Below, one piece after another: positions 8,740-18,140 of a DNA stretch of 64,000 bases. Origin of the DNA: Bacteroidota bacterium (GTDB lineage Bacteria > Bacteroidota > Bacteroidia > Bacteroidales > F082). Both the position numbers and the translations under genes were made by a program. Within the stretch, counting starts at the first letter, position 1; every line of letters starts with the position of its first letter. The DNA is taken from assembly GCA_002686705.1 (NCBI GenBank), contig NYYH01000076.1, positions 3,950 through 67,949 of the forward strand, in the 5' to 3' direction. The notes below the pieces were generated by a model. That model saw only the letters and a list, made by a program, of their open reading frames with translations. It was not told the origin of the DNA and made no database searches.

Positions 8740-11700
8740 TTATCTAACCAAAAACTTCTTAACAAATATTCCATCATCATTCTGGAGAGTAATAAAGTAT
8801 ACTCCGGGTTTGATGTCTTGTAGATTAATTCTAGAGGAATACTCTCCATTTATTACAATTTGATTTTGCTCTAAATATATAACACCTAAGGCATTGTATA
8901 CCTTAAGATCGATATTAATTGATTTAGAAGAAATAATCCTAAAATTGAAGGTTCCGTCATTTGGATTTGGATAGAGACTTACGTTTTCAAGACCAACAAT
9001 ATCTTCAATACCAGTACAATTAATAAATGTAACAGTTACAGCATCGGTACCGGTACAATTATTTTCATCAGTAACAAGTACACTAAATTCCTGCGAATTA
9101 TAACCTATTCCAGTTGAATCCACGGTGATGGAAGATGTAGTGAAATCTCCAGGAATCCATAGATATGAAGCAGCGTTTGGTATTGTAGCGTTCAGTGTAA
9201 TATTTTTACTTCCGCATAGTGAAGTATCATTTCCGATATTTACCTGTGGCACTTCAAAAACTGTAATAGTTTGCGAGGCTGAATTTGAACATTCATTTTC
9301 GTCGATAACGGTGTAAGATATTTCATAATCACCGGAACCTGCAAGTTCAGGATCGTACATATTATCAATTATAACACCATCTCCACTATACCAGCCACCT
9401 AGAGGCAGACCTCCTGTTAATTCAAATGGTGGAGTATTTAGACAAACAGAAGCAAATGGATCAAGGGTAACTTCAGGTAGCGTCAATACTGTTATATTTT
9501 GATATGCTGTGTCTGCACAAAGGTTTTCATCAGCATAGCGGTACCCAAGATTATGAGTTCCTGCTCCAGCTATTGAAGCGTCAAATAATGTTTCATCTAT
9601 AATACCAGTGCCAAAATATGAGCCTCCTGCTGGTTCTCCATTTTCTAATTCAAATACCTCTGTATTAAGGCACACTGGATCCAGAGGAATAAAACTTACG
9701 TTAGGAGTTTCATATATAGTCAATGTAATTTCTATGGCTTCACTCTCACATCCATCAATTGTTTGTGTTGCAAAATAAAGATAATCACCAGGGAGAGTAT
9801 CACCAGTATTAAAGATATTACCAGCGAAAACTAGCTCAGTTAATTCGGGATCACTATACCATAGTATGTTAATGCCTTCGGCCTCAAGAGGTGGAATTTC
9901 CACATTTTTACATACAGACAAGCTTTCTCCAGTAGGGGATTCGGGTATTGCATTAACAGTGATGAATTTATCCTTTGTAATAAGGTCGCTGCCGGCAGGA
10001 TTTGTTACTTCAAGGCTGACATCAAAAGAGCCTCCTGTATTATAACTAATTCCTGTTGGATTTTGTTCAGTTGAAGTTGCAGGATCGCCACCTTCAAATG
10101 TCCATAACCAACTATGTGGACCATTAGTAGATTCGTCCGTAAAGTCAAGAGCGCCGTCCTGACAAGTAATTGTATCACTAACACTAAACTCAGCAGTTGG
10201 AGGTTGTAAAGGGATAACCGTAATTGTAGCTTCACGTGAGTGAACAGGAGTGCCATTTGGCCCTTCCCCTCTAATTGTCATCAAATAATCTCCCACAGGA
10301 ACCTGATCAGCTGTAATTACAATCGGTAGAGAACCTGGAAATGAAGAAATAGAGTTACCATTAGGATATTCAATTGTAAAGGTGCCTGAAGAAGGATCAG
10401 CGATTGTTGCGGTAAAGATAGCTTCATTAGAATAAAGTTTTACTGTTGGTACTTCAGCCCAAATAGTATCGCGATATGATATCATTGGATTTGTAGGAGA
10501 AACTCTCATGGCAAAGTCGGGAAAATAAGTTGTAAAACTGGCGAAACTACCCCAACGAAAGTCACTCCATGTTAGGCAAGAAACGTCAGAATTTGAAGTA
10601 ATACCTGTGTAGTCTCCCTGGTATCTTGGTGTACCACCACCACCACAAGAATTGCAATTAATTTTCATTTTTTCGTTAGATACTTTTTGACTACTCTTGA
10701 AAGTTTGTCCGCCATCATCAGAATATGTAGCGTAAATCAATGCACTATCATTAGTAGGTGTATTCCTGGTATCCATCCACTGTATATATAATCTTCCGGT
10801 TTCTTTATCACACCATGTAGCAGGTTGCCATTGATGGCTCGCCTGAGGGCTAAACCCTGTGTTTACTCTTTTCGCACTCGACCATGTTGTTCCTCTATCA
10901 TCTGAATATCTGGCCCAAATATCTGGTCTATTTCCGTTTCCAGGAGGATCATTCGAGGCATAAACCAAATGCAGTCTCCCTCTATGTGTACCAAAACTAT
11001 TATCTGCAGTAATAAACGGATAAGGTCTTGTGCGCATATTTTCTACCGAATTTCTCCCATTGACATTGGAACCAACATATCCGGCAAAGTTTTGTGATGA
11101 TCTGAGTGAGAATGTCGATCCACCATCGTTTGATTCATAAAAAGTATAGGTGGAAGCAAAAGCGCTTCCGCTGTTTGTAACAACGTAGACAGCCCCCCCT
11201 TGAATATTTTGATCTGGACCAACACATACCATCATGCCAGGTAAAGATTGTGTAGATGCGTTAAAAGTATTTTGCCATGTATCTCCATGGTCAGTACTTC
11301 TCATAAATCTACCTGATCCACTATTAGTCATTGTGGTGTACACATAGTTGGCATATGGTCCAGCGGTTTGGTCACATGCAATCCAATTTTTATCATTCCC
11401 ATTAATAGCGATAACTGCAGGTCCCCATGTTTGACCATTATCAGTTGATTTTACCACCTTGCAGCCTTGTATACTGGAGCCATACATGTTCTCATAATAA
11501 AGATTCCCTATGCTATCGTATGCAGTTACAGGGTCACCTCGCATAGCACCACCCCAATTCGGGTTACTATTATCCCAATCGAGACCGTCCATTGTATAAT
11601 GAGAACCATCGGTGTTGAATGCGGTGAAAAATTCTGTAGGAGCGAGGGGATTGACACTAATGTGACCTTCTGCAAAATCCGTTCCTAAATAAAAATTATC

Positions 11701-11886
11701 ATAGTTATCTATTGTAATAACTTGTGAGGCCATCTTTGGCCATTTTTGTATTGAATCCAAATACCATTGAGGTACCTGATCTAAGTTTGGATCGTCATCA
11801 AAAACTTGTCCGTAAACAGGACATGCTATTAATCCGATCAACATAAATACTAATGCTTTAAAAGCAGAGTGTTTTGGTTTTTTCAT
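8740..11886 (-). CDS. large secreted Asp-box/PKD multidomain protein with T9SS sorting domain (paralogue A)
   Basis: 1048 residues. A signal peptide (to about 26, CPVYG) is followed by a propeller with Asp boxes (STDNGQTWGP, STDHGDTWQN, SDDRGTTWSS, SDDGGQTFKS) over about 60-470, a PKD domain (about 570-642, SWLWTFEGGDP), an Ig-like segment (about 645-728) and two back-to-back 76-residue Cys modules (729-804, 805-880). A further VNIGNDTSLCG module follows, then a T9SS type A sorting domain (about 965-1048, SLYPNPNDGTFNF to VKKFLVR). It is a cell-surface or secreted protein exported by the T9SS; ligand and activity are unknown. The neighbouring gene at 12099-15008 is a close paralogue lacking module 805-880, so the pair arose by tandem duplication. 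A strong terminator follows. Confidence 0.88.
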   Translation of the reverse strand: MKKPKHSAFKALVFMLIGLIACPVYGQVFDDDPNLDQVPQWYLDSIQKWPKMASQVITIDNYDNFYLGTDFAEGHISVNPLAPTEFFTAFNTDGSHYTMDGLDWDNSNPNWGGAMRGDPVTAYDSIGNLYYENMYGSSIQGCKVVKSTDNGQTWGPAVIAINGNDKNWIACDQTAGPYANYVYTTMTNSGSGRFMRSTDHGDTWQNTFNASTQSLPGMMVCVGPDQNIQGGAVYVVTNSGSAFASTYTFYESNDGGSTFSLRSSQNFAGYVGSNVNGRNSVENMRTRPYPFITADNSFGTHRGRLHLVYASNDPPGNGNRPDIWARYSDDRGTTWSSAKRVNTGFSPQASHQWQPATWCDKETGRLYIQWMDTRNTPTNDSALIYATYSDDGGQTFKSSQKVSNEKMKINCNSCGGGGTPRYQGDYTGITSNSDVSCLTWSDFRWGSFASFTTYFPDFAMRVSPTNPMISYRDTIWAEVPTVKLYSNEAIFTATIADPSSGTFTIEYPNGNSISSFPGSLPIVITADQVPVGDYLMTIRGEGPNGTPVHSREATITVIPLQPPTAEFSVSDTITCQDGALDFTDESTNGPHSWLWTFEGGDPATSTEQNPTGISYNTGGSFDVSLEVTNPAGSDLITKDKFITVNAIPESPTGESLSVCKNVEIPPLEAEGINILWYSDPELTELVFAGNIFNTGDTLPGDYLYFATQTIDGCESEAIEITLTIYETPNVSFIPLDPVCLNTEVFELENGEPAGGSYFGTGIIDETLFDASIAGAGTHNLGYRYADENLCADTAYQNITVLTLPEVTLDPFASVCLNTPPFELTGGLPLGGWYSGDGVIIDNMYDPELAGSGDYEISYTVIDENECSNSASQTITVFEVPQVNIGNDTSLCGSKNITLNATIPNAASYLWIPGDFTTSSITVDSTGIGYNSQEFSVLVTDENNCTGTDAVTVTFINCTGIEDIVGLENVSLYPNPNDGTFNFRIISSKSINIDLKVYNALGVIYLEQNQIVINGEYSSRINLQDIKPGVYFITLQNDDGIFVKKFLVR
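9247..9702 (-). repeat. two tandem 76-residue modules inside paralogue A
   Basis: The encoded segments 9475-9702 and 9247-9474 align without gaps over 76 residues each. Both have VCLNT at module position 10-14, an LxxGxPxGGxY turn at about 19-29, LAG/IAGAG-type glycine turns, a DENxC motif (Cys at position 62) and an ITV ending. The two conserved Cys probably form a disulfide in each module. Paralogue B carries only one equivalent module. Confidence 0.85.
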
Positions 11887-12031
11887 CTCTTAAATATTTA
11901 GTTATAATTAGTTAAAATTGTGACTGAAATCCTTTTAGATTACTATTTATGTTAGGCTACGTAAAGTTACACATTAGTGCTCTAACAATACTTGAATTTA
12001 ATACAACCTAATAAGAAAAACTAAAAGTTCT

Positions 12032-12039
12032 CAAAGATA
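12032..12039 (-). promoter_or_regulatory. Bacteroidota-type -7 element for paralogue A
   Basis: The minus strand reads TATCTTTG, a full match to the Bacteroidota -7 consensus TAnnTTTG, about 146 bases before the start of the gene at 11886. The context AAGTTATCTTTG recurs upstream of paralogue B (15148-15155). No good -33 TTG is seen at the normal spacing, so confidence is moderate. Confidence 0.45.
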
Positions 12040-12098
12040 ACTTATTTCTTCTTTTTGATTATGTCCGTTAAAACAAAATTAGTAAAAACCTGTCTAGT

Positions 12099-15008
12099 TT
12101 ATTTAACCAAAAACTTCTTGACAAATATTCCTTCATCATTCTGCAGAGTAATGAAATATACTCCCGGTTTGATGTCTTGTAGATCAATTCTAGAGGAATA
12201 CTCCCCATTAATTACAATTTTATTTTGCTCTAAATATATAACACCCAGGGCATTGTATACCTTAAGGTCGATATTAATTGATTTAGAAGAAGTAATTCTA
12301 AAATTGAAGGTTCCATAATTTGGATTTGGATAGAGACTTACATTTTCAAGACCAACAATATCCTCAATACCAGTACAATTAATAAATGTTACTGTGATAG
12401 CATCAATGCCAGAGCAGGTATTTTCATCAGTAACAATTACGCTAAATTCCTGTGAATTATAACCTATTCCAACTGAATCAACGGTAATACTTGGTGTAGT
12501 GAAATCACCAGGAGTCCACAAATATGAAGCAGCATTTGGTGTTGTGGCATTTAAAGTAATATCTCTATTTCCACAAATTGATGTATCATTTCCAATATTC
12601 ACTTGAGGAATGTCATTTACCGTTATGTTTTGATATGCCGTATCAGTACATAGATTTTCATCTGCATATCTGTAGCCAAGAATATGAGTTCCAATACCAG
12701 CTAATGGTGCATCAAATAATACATCATCAAAAATCCCGGGTCCGAAATATGAACCTCCTAACGGTTGTCCATTTTCTAATTTAAACACTTCGGTATTTAA
12801 GCAGACAGAATCTAATGGCGCAAAACTTACTGCAGGAGTATCATAAATTTCTAAGGAAATTTCAATAGCTTCACTCTCACAATTGTCAATTGTTTGTGTT
12901 ACGTAATAACGGTACACGCCTGGAAGAGTATTTCCTGTGGGAAATACATTGCCTTCGAAAATTACTTCAGTTAAAGCGGGATTATTATACCAGAGGATAT
13001 TCTCACCTGCTACCTCAAGAGGTGGGATCAATAAATTTTTACAAACTGATAAACTTGCTCCTGTGGGAGATTCTGGTATTGTATTAACAGTGATAAAGTC
13101 TTCCTTAATAATTAGATCACTACCAACAGGGTTTGTAACTTCAAGACTAACATTGAAAGTCCCAGTATTTGCATAAGTAATTCCAGTAGGATTTTGCTCG
13201 ACAGAAGTTCCAGGATCACCACCTTCAAATGTCCATAACCAACTTTGTGGACTAACTGATTCATCTGTAAAATCAATAGTTGAACCAGCGCAAATAGTTG
13301 TTTCATTTGCGGTAAATTCAGCTACTGGATCAGAAATAACGTCAACTATTGCTTCACGATAATGGACAGGAGTGCCGTTTGGCCCCTCTGCTGTTATTTC
13401 CATTACATATTCTCCAACAGGAACCTGGTCAACAGTTACGACAATTGGTATGGAATCAGGAAATGCGTTTAGGGAATTTCCATTTGGAAACTCTAATGTA
13501 AATGAACCTGAAGAGGGATCTTCGATTGTTGCAGAAAAAATAGCCTCATTATCATAAAGTTTTACTCCGGGGATTACTGCCCAAATTGTGTCACTCATAT
13601 AAATCATCTTTGTTGTTGGGTAAGCTCTCATCGCAAAATCAGGGAAATAACCTATAAAGCTGGAAAATTTACCCCACCGAAAGTCGCTCCAGGTTAACAT
13701 TGAAACTTCGGAGTTTGACACAATACCATTGTAGTCACCTTCATATCTAGGAGTACCCCCGCCACCACATGTATTACAATTGATTTTCATTTTTTCGTTT
13801 GAGACTTGTTGGTTAACCTGAAAACTTTGTCCACCATCGTCAGAATAGGTAGCATAGATCAACGCACTGTCATTTGTTGGGGTATCCCTGGTATCCATCC
13901 ACTGCACATATAATCTACCAGTTTCTTTATCACACCACGTAGCAGGATGCCACTGATTGCTTTCAGTAGGAGAGGTGCCTGTGTTAACTCTTAGTGCATC
14001 TGACCAGGTAGTACCACCATCATCAGAAAATCTACTCCATATATCAGGTTTATTTCCGTTACCCGGTGGATCATTTGATGCATAAACTAAATGAAGACGT
14101 CCTCTATAAGTACCAAAACTATTATCTGCTGTAATAAACGGATAAGGTCTTGTACGCATGTTTTGAACAGCATTTCTTCCATTAACAGCACTGCCAACAT
14201 ACCCTGCAAAACTTTGAGCTGACATGAGTGTAAAAGTTGCCCCACCATCAAGGGATCTGTAAAATGTATAAACTGAGGCAAATGCATTGCCCCTATTTGT
14301 AACAATAGTTACAGCACCACCCTGAATGTTCTGATAGGCTCCAACACAAACCATCATTCCAGGTAAGGATTGAGTTGATGCATTATAAGTATTCTCCCAT
14401 GTTTCTCCATGGTCAGTACTTCTCATAAATTTACCCGAACCACTATTCGTCATTGTGGTGTATACATAATTAGCATACGGTCCAGCGGTTTGGTCACAGG
14501 CAATCCAATTTTTATCATTCCCGTTAATTGCAATAACTGAAGGTCCCCAGGTTTGTCCATTATCTGTTGATTTTACTACCTTACAACCTTGTATACTTGA
14601 TCCGTACATATTTTCATAATAAAGGTTCCCTAAACTGTCGTATGCAGTCACAGGATCACCTCTCATTGAACCTCCCCATGAAGGACTGCTATTAACCCAG
14701 TTTAATCCATCCATTGTATAGTGAGGTTTATTAATATTAAACGCGCAGAAGAATTCTGCTGGCATAAGCGGGTTCGAGCTAATATGACCTTCTGCTAAAT
14801 CAATACCTATATAAGTATTATCATAATCATCTATTGTCACAATTTGTGAAATCTGTTGCCGCATATTTTGTGATTGATCCAAATACCATTGCGGAACTTG
14901 ATCTAAATTAGGATTGTCCACAACTGTTTGTCCAAATGTGGAGAAAGTCAATAACATTATTGAACCAAATGCTAATACTTTTAAAAGAGAGCGTATAGGT
15001 TTTTTCAT
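12099..15008 (-). CDS. large secreted Asp-box/PKD multidomain protein with T9SS sorting domain (paralogue B)
   Basis: 969 residues, collinear with paralogue A over nearly all its length. Order: signal peptide (to about 27, FSTFG), Asp-box propeller (STDNGQTWGP, STDHGETWEN, SDDGGTTWSD, SDDGGQSFQV), PKD (about 559-640), Ig-like segment, one 76-residue Cys module (about 720-796) joined straight to the VNIGNDTSICG module, and a T9SS sorting domain (SLYPNPNYGTFNF to VKKFLVK). Compared with A it lacks one 76-residue module and a few residues before the PKD domain. The DNA coding for the sorting domains differs from A at only about 20 of 280 positions by eye, while the middle domains have diverged more. 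No terminator is evident between B and A, but each has its own -7 element. Function unknown beyond secretion. Confidence 0.88.
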   Translation of the reverse strand: MKKPIRSLLKVLAFGSIMLLTFSTFGQTVVDNPNLDQVPQWYLDQSQNMRQQISQIVTIDDYDNTYIGIDLAEGHISSNPLMPAEFFCAFNINKPHYTMDGLNWVNSSPSWGGSMRGDPVTAYDSLGNLYYENMYGSSIQGCKVVKSTDNGQTWGPSVIAINGNDKNWIACDQTAGPYANYVYTTMTNSGSGKFMRSTDHGETWENTYNASTQSLPGMMVCVGAYQNIQGGAVTIVTNRGNAFASVYTFYRSLDGGATFTLMSAQSFAGYVGSAVNGRNAVQNMRTRPYPFITADNSFGTYRGRLHLVYASNDPPGNGNKPDIWSRFSDDGGTTWSDALRVNTGTSPTESNQWHPATWCDKETGRLYVQWMDTRDTPTNDSALIYATYSDDGGQSFQVNQQVSNEKMKINCNTCGGGGTPRYEGDYNGIVSNSEVSMLTWSDFRWGKFSSFIGYFPDFAMRAYPTTKMIYMSDTIWAVIPGVKLYDNEAIFSATIEDPSSGSFTLEFPNGNSLNAFPDSIPIVVTVDQVPVGEYVMEITAEGPNGTPVHYREAIVDVISDPVAEFTANETTICAGSTIDFTDESVSPQSWLWTFEGGDPGTSVEQNPTGITYANTGTFNVSLEVTNPVGSDLIIKEDFITVNTIPESPTGASLSVCKNLLIPPLEVAGENILWYNNPALTEVIFEGNVFPTGNTLPGVYRYYVTQTIDNCESEAIEISLEIYDTPAVSFAPLDSVCLNTEVFKLENGQPLGGSYFGPGIFDDVLFDAPLAGIGTHILGYRYADENLCTDTAYQNITVNDIPQVNIGNDTSICGNRDITLNATTPNAASYLWTPGDFTTPSITVDSVGIGYNSQEFSVIVTDENTCSGIDAITVTFINCTGIEDIVGLENVSLYPNPNYGTFNFRITSSKSINIDLKVYNALGVIYLEQNKIVINGEYSSRIDLQDIKPGVYFITLQNDEGIFVKKFLVK

Positions 15009-15147
15009 ATTAAAATATTTAATTGTAACTATTGATTTTTATTATTAAAGTATTATTGATACTTTTTAGAAATATCCATAAGGGTTATGACAAATGTTAG
15101 ATCAATTAGAATGCATTAAAGAATAAACGTATAAAAAATATAGCCTC

Positions 15148-15155
15148 CAAAGATA
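15148..15155 (-). promoter_or_regulatory. Bacteroidota-type -7 element for paralogue B
   Basis: The minus strand reads TATCTTTG about 140 bases before the ATG at 15008. The same octamer, in the same AAGTTATCTTTG context and at nearly the same distance, precedes paralogue A, suggesting that the promoter was duplicated with the gene. No -33 TTG at standard spacing. Confidence 0.45.
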
Positions 15156-15283
15156 ACTTTTTTATAAAGTAGACTGAATTAGATAACAATTCGGATTGAT
15201 TTAATGCACTTTTAAACTAAAGAGTTGCACTACTATTCTTGTAATCATTTCAGAACAGTATTTATTAATGGATGTTTTTCAAC

Positions 15284-17551
15284 TTAAAATTCGTCTTCTT
15301 CTTCTTGGTCTAGCATTCCATTTTGACGTTCGCGATCATATTTCTCACAATCAAATTCAATCATTACATCTCTTAGAGGTTTGTCGAATTCACCCATGCT
15401 AATACCCAATGAGGGATCTGCGTAGATCTTTTTCATATAAAGGGCCCAAATTGGCAATGCCATATTAGCTCCTTGCCCTAAGGTAAGGGTTCTGAAATGC
15501 ACACTACGATCTTCAGCACCTACCCATACTCCTGAAGTAAGATCAGGTGTGATTCCCATAAACCATCCATCAGATTGATTTTGAGTTGTTCCTGTTTTTC
15601 CGGCAATAGGGTGGTTAAATCCGTACTTATATCTGAGTCTAATACCAGTACCACTTTCCACAACACCTTCTAACAGTTTCAGCATTTTGTAGGCTGTAAC
15701 TTCATTCATAGCTTCGGTTTTTTCAGGAACGAACCTTTCTAATAAGTTGCCATTTTTATCTTCAATTTTAGTAACGAATGTAGGTTTAACGTATACGCCT
15801 TTGTTTGCAAATGTGTTCATTGCTCCTACCATTTCGTAGAGTGATAAATCAGGAGTGCCCAGAGCTATTGAGGGCACTGCTGGTATATCAGATTTAACAC
15901 CCATCTTTCTGGCCATTTGCCTTACCGACTGTGGTGAGAACCTGCCAATAAGATATGCTGATATCCAATTGTTAGAATTTGCTAAGGCCCATTTTAAGGT
16001 TACTTCTTCACCAATTCGGTCACTTCCAGAGTTTCTTGGAGCCCAGAAAGTATTGTCATCTAGTTCAACACTATACTGAATATTTGAAACTTTATAGCAT
16101 GGTGTATATTCACCTTCTTGCATGGCAAGAGAATAAAGGAAAGGTTTAAAAGTTGAACCCACCTGCCGTTTTCCTTGAACCACATGATCAAATTTAAAGT
16201 AACTATAATCAATACCACCAACCATAGCCCTGACATAACCGGTATGTGATTCCATGGATAGCAATCCGGCTTGTAAAAAATATTTATGATATAAGATTGA
16301 ATCCAAAGGTGTCATGATTGTGTCAATTGGTCCATGCCAGCTAAAAACCATCATTTCAGTAGGGATACTAAAGTTGTCCAATATAGAATCCAGGCTAACA
16401 CCGGCATTACGTAACTTGCGATATCTTTCACTTCTTTTAACTGCCTGAAGCATTATCCTTTCGACTGATTCTTCAGCTTCTTCTTCATCAAAATCGAAAG
16501 GAGCATTTGTAGTTCCTTCCCAGTGCTCGTAAAATGCAGGTTGTATATCAAGTGAAAGATGCTCTCGTACTGCTTCTTCTGCATATTCTTGCATGCGTGA
16601 GTCGATGGTGGTGAAGATTTTCAGCCCATCTTTATATAAACTATAAGGCGTACCATCAGGTTTAAAGTGGGAATTACACCACTCCTTTAACTGACCGCGC
16701 AAATATTCTCGTAAATAAGTAGCTAAACCCTGGTTGTGATCTTGCATTGAATATTTTGAAACGCCGAGAGGCAAACTGCTAACGGAGTCATATACCTCCT
16801 GAGTGATAAAACCGTATTTTTGCATTTGATTTAGAACCAAGTTACGTCTTCGTAAAGAGCGATCAGGATTAGAGATAGGGCTATATCTGGTTGGTGCATT
16901 TACAACGCCTGCCATAAGAGCAGCCTCTTGTAGATTTAATGAATCAGGAGTACAATCAAAAAAAGTTGCCGAAGCAGATTTTATACCATAAGAATTATGC
17001 CCAAATGGAACTGTGTTTAGATACATTGCAATAATCTCTTCTTTGGAATAATATCTTTCTAATTTAAGAGCTGTAATCCACTCTTGAAATTTGCGCAGCA
17101 CAAGTTGGGGAGTAGAAAGTCTACCTCTTGGAAACAGGTTTTTTGCCAATTGTTGTGTAAGTGTGCTGCCACCACCTCTATGATTTCCTGTAATTACTCC
17201 ATAAAAAACCCGAAGTAAAGCTTTCTCATCTATCCCAGAGTGTTTCTCAAACCTAATATCTTCTATAGCGATCAAGGCATTTATTAAGTTTGGTGAAATA
17301 TCTCGATAACTTATGTTTGACCTGTTCTCTATAAAAAATGTTCCGAGTAGTTCACCATTAGAAGAGTAAACTTCCGAAGCAAGGTTGCTTTTGGGATTTT
17401 CTAATTCTTCAAACGTAGGCATGTGACCAAACCATTCACCTACAATACCATAGAAAAAAACTACAGCCAATGCGATTGATAAAAACCATAGTAGCCATAG
17501 TTTAAGGATGTAGTTAAAGAATTTTTTCTTTTCTGATTTTTGATTTGCCAT
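15284..17551 (-). CDS. class A penicillin-binding protein (PBP1A family)
   Basis: A 755-residue bifunctional peptidoglycan synthase. A short cytoplasmic N-terminus and one transmembrane helix (about 13-35) lead into a GT51 glycosyltransferase domain (about 60-240) with EDIRFEKHSGID (catalytic Glu), GGSTLTQQLAKN and YLNTVPFGHNSYGI. The transpeptidase domain has the serine nucleophile in GSTFKP (about 463), an SNNW motif in the SxN position, and KTGTTQNQSDGWF (about 650). The C-terminal tail is acidic (EEEDEF). It polymerises lipid II and cross-links the wall at the periplasmic face. gldH starts 28 bases downstream on the same strand, a neighbourhood I recall from other Bacteroidota. Confidence 0.93.
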   Translation of the reverse strand: MANQKSEKKKFFNYILKLWLLWFLSIALAVVFFYGIVGEWFGHMPTFEELENPKSNLASEVYSSNGELLGTFFIENRSNISYRDISPNLINALIAIEDIRFEKHSGIDEKALLRVFYGVITGNHRGGGSTLTQQLAKNLFPRGRLSTPQLVLRKFQEWITALKLERYYSKEEIIAMYLNTVPFGHNSYGIKSASATFFDCTPDSLNLQEAALMAGVVNAPTRYSPISNPDRSLRRRNLVLNQMQKYGFITQEVYDSVSSLPLGVSKYSMQDHNQGLATYLREYLRGQLKEWCNSHFKPDGTPYSLYKDGLKIFTTIDSRMQEYAEEAVREHLSLDIQPAFYEHWEGTTNAPFDFDEEEAEESVERIMLQAVKRSERYRKLRNAGVSLDSILDNFSIPTEMMVFSWHGPIDTIMTPLDSILYHKYFLQAGLLSMESHTGYVRAMVGGIDYSYFKFDHVVQGKRQVGSTFKPFLYSLAMQEGEYTPCYKVSNIQYSVELDDNTFWAPRNSGSDRIGEEVTLKWALANSNNWISAYLIGRFSPQSVRQMARKMGVKSDIPAVPSIALGTPDLSLYEMVGAMNTFANKGVYVKPTFVTKIEDKNGNLLERFVPEKTEAMNEVTAYKMLKLLEGVVESGTGIRLRYKYGFNHPIAGKTGTTQNQSDGWFMGITPDLTSGVWVGAEDRSVHFRTLTLGQGANMALPIWALYMKKIYADPSLGISMGEFDKPLRDVMIEFDCEKYDRERQNGMLDQEEEDEF

Positions 17552-17579
17552 AACACAAATACTCTTTTTCGAAAAACCT

Positions 17580-18074
17580 TTACTTAAGAGTTCCCACCTT
17601 ATTTATACTTAATCCTATATTGTTAATACCAACTAATGTATCAACACGCATAGCATGCTGAACGAGAAATCGGTAGGTACCTATTAGTGGGAAAGATAAG
17701 CCAGACTTTAAAACAATATTACTTTCTTTTATATCTCCCCATCCTTTGCCTAGCCATTTTCCTTCGTCGTTTGCCAGATTAAGTTCAATTGTATCGCGAC
17801 TAATATTACCGTTAGGAAACTCTGTAATTAAAAATATATATAAGTTGCTATACCTGTAATTAATCGAATTTCGAATATTTAATCCGAAATCATATGTATC
17901 AAGAGTGTCGTTAATGTTAACATTAAAAGCAACAGCGTTATTCTTATACCATCCTTCGGAAGGAAGAATAACATTTTGGTTAAAAACAGTATTGGTGGTA
18001 CACGAGTAAAGAACTGCCGATAGTATGGCTAAAGACAAAAATGTAATTGCTGATTTTCTTAAAAAGTTAAACAT
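17580..18074 (-). CDS. gldH: gliding motility lipoprotein GldH
   Basis: 164 residues with a lipoprotein signal peptide (lipobox AVLYSC, Cys about 25). The rest matches GldH in its pattern: a VFNQNVILPSEGWYKN start, a DTLDTYDFGLNIRN segment, NLYIFLITEFPNG and KWLGKGWGDIKES. GldH is needed for gliding in Flavobacterium and is widely kept in Bacteroidota, including non-gliders, so motility itself cannot be concluded. It is flanked by the PBP and the ricT-like gene on the same strand, an arrangement suggesting a link with the cell envelope. Confidence 0.85.
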   Translation of the reverse strand: MFNFLRKSAITFLSLAILSAVLYSCTTNTVFNQNVILPSEGWYKNNAVAFNVNINDTLDTYDFGLNIRNSINYRYSNLYIFLITEFPNGNISRDTIELNLANDEGKWLGKGWGDIKESNIVLKSGLSFPLIGTYRFLVQHAMRVDTLVGINNIGLSINKVGTLK

Positions 18075-18140
18075 CTATGTTATAAGAATGGGAAATAGAA
18101 ATATTTATTATTTAGCTCCGAAAAAAAAGTCAAAATAATA

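Noticed and set aside
10005..10256. Leu/Gln-rich minus-strand frame inside paralogue A
   Set aside because: Out-of-frame shadow of the PKD region; composition reflects the codon pattern of the real frame.
15047..15065. AAAGTAT/ATACTTT hairpin in the leader of paralogue B
   Set aside because: AT-only arms in AT-rich sequence without a T tract of note; not distinguishable from chance.
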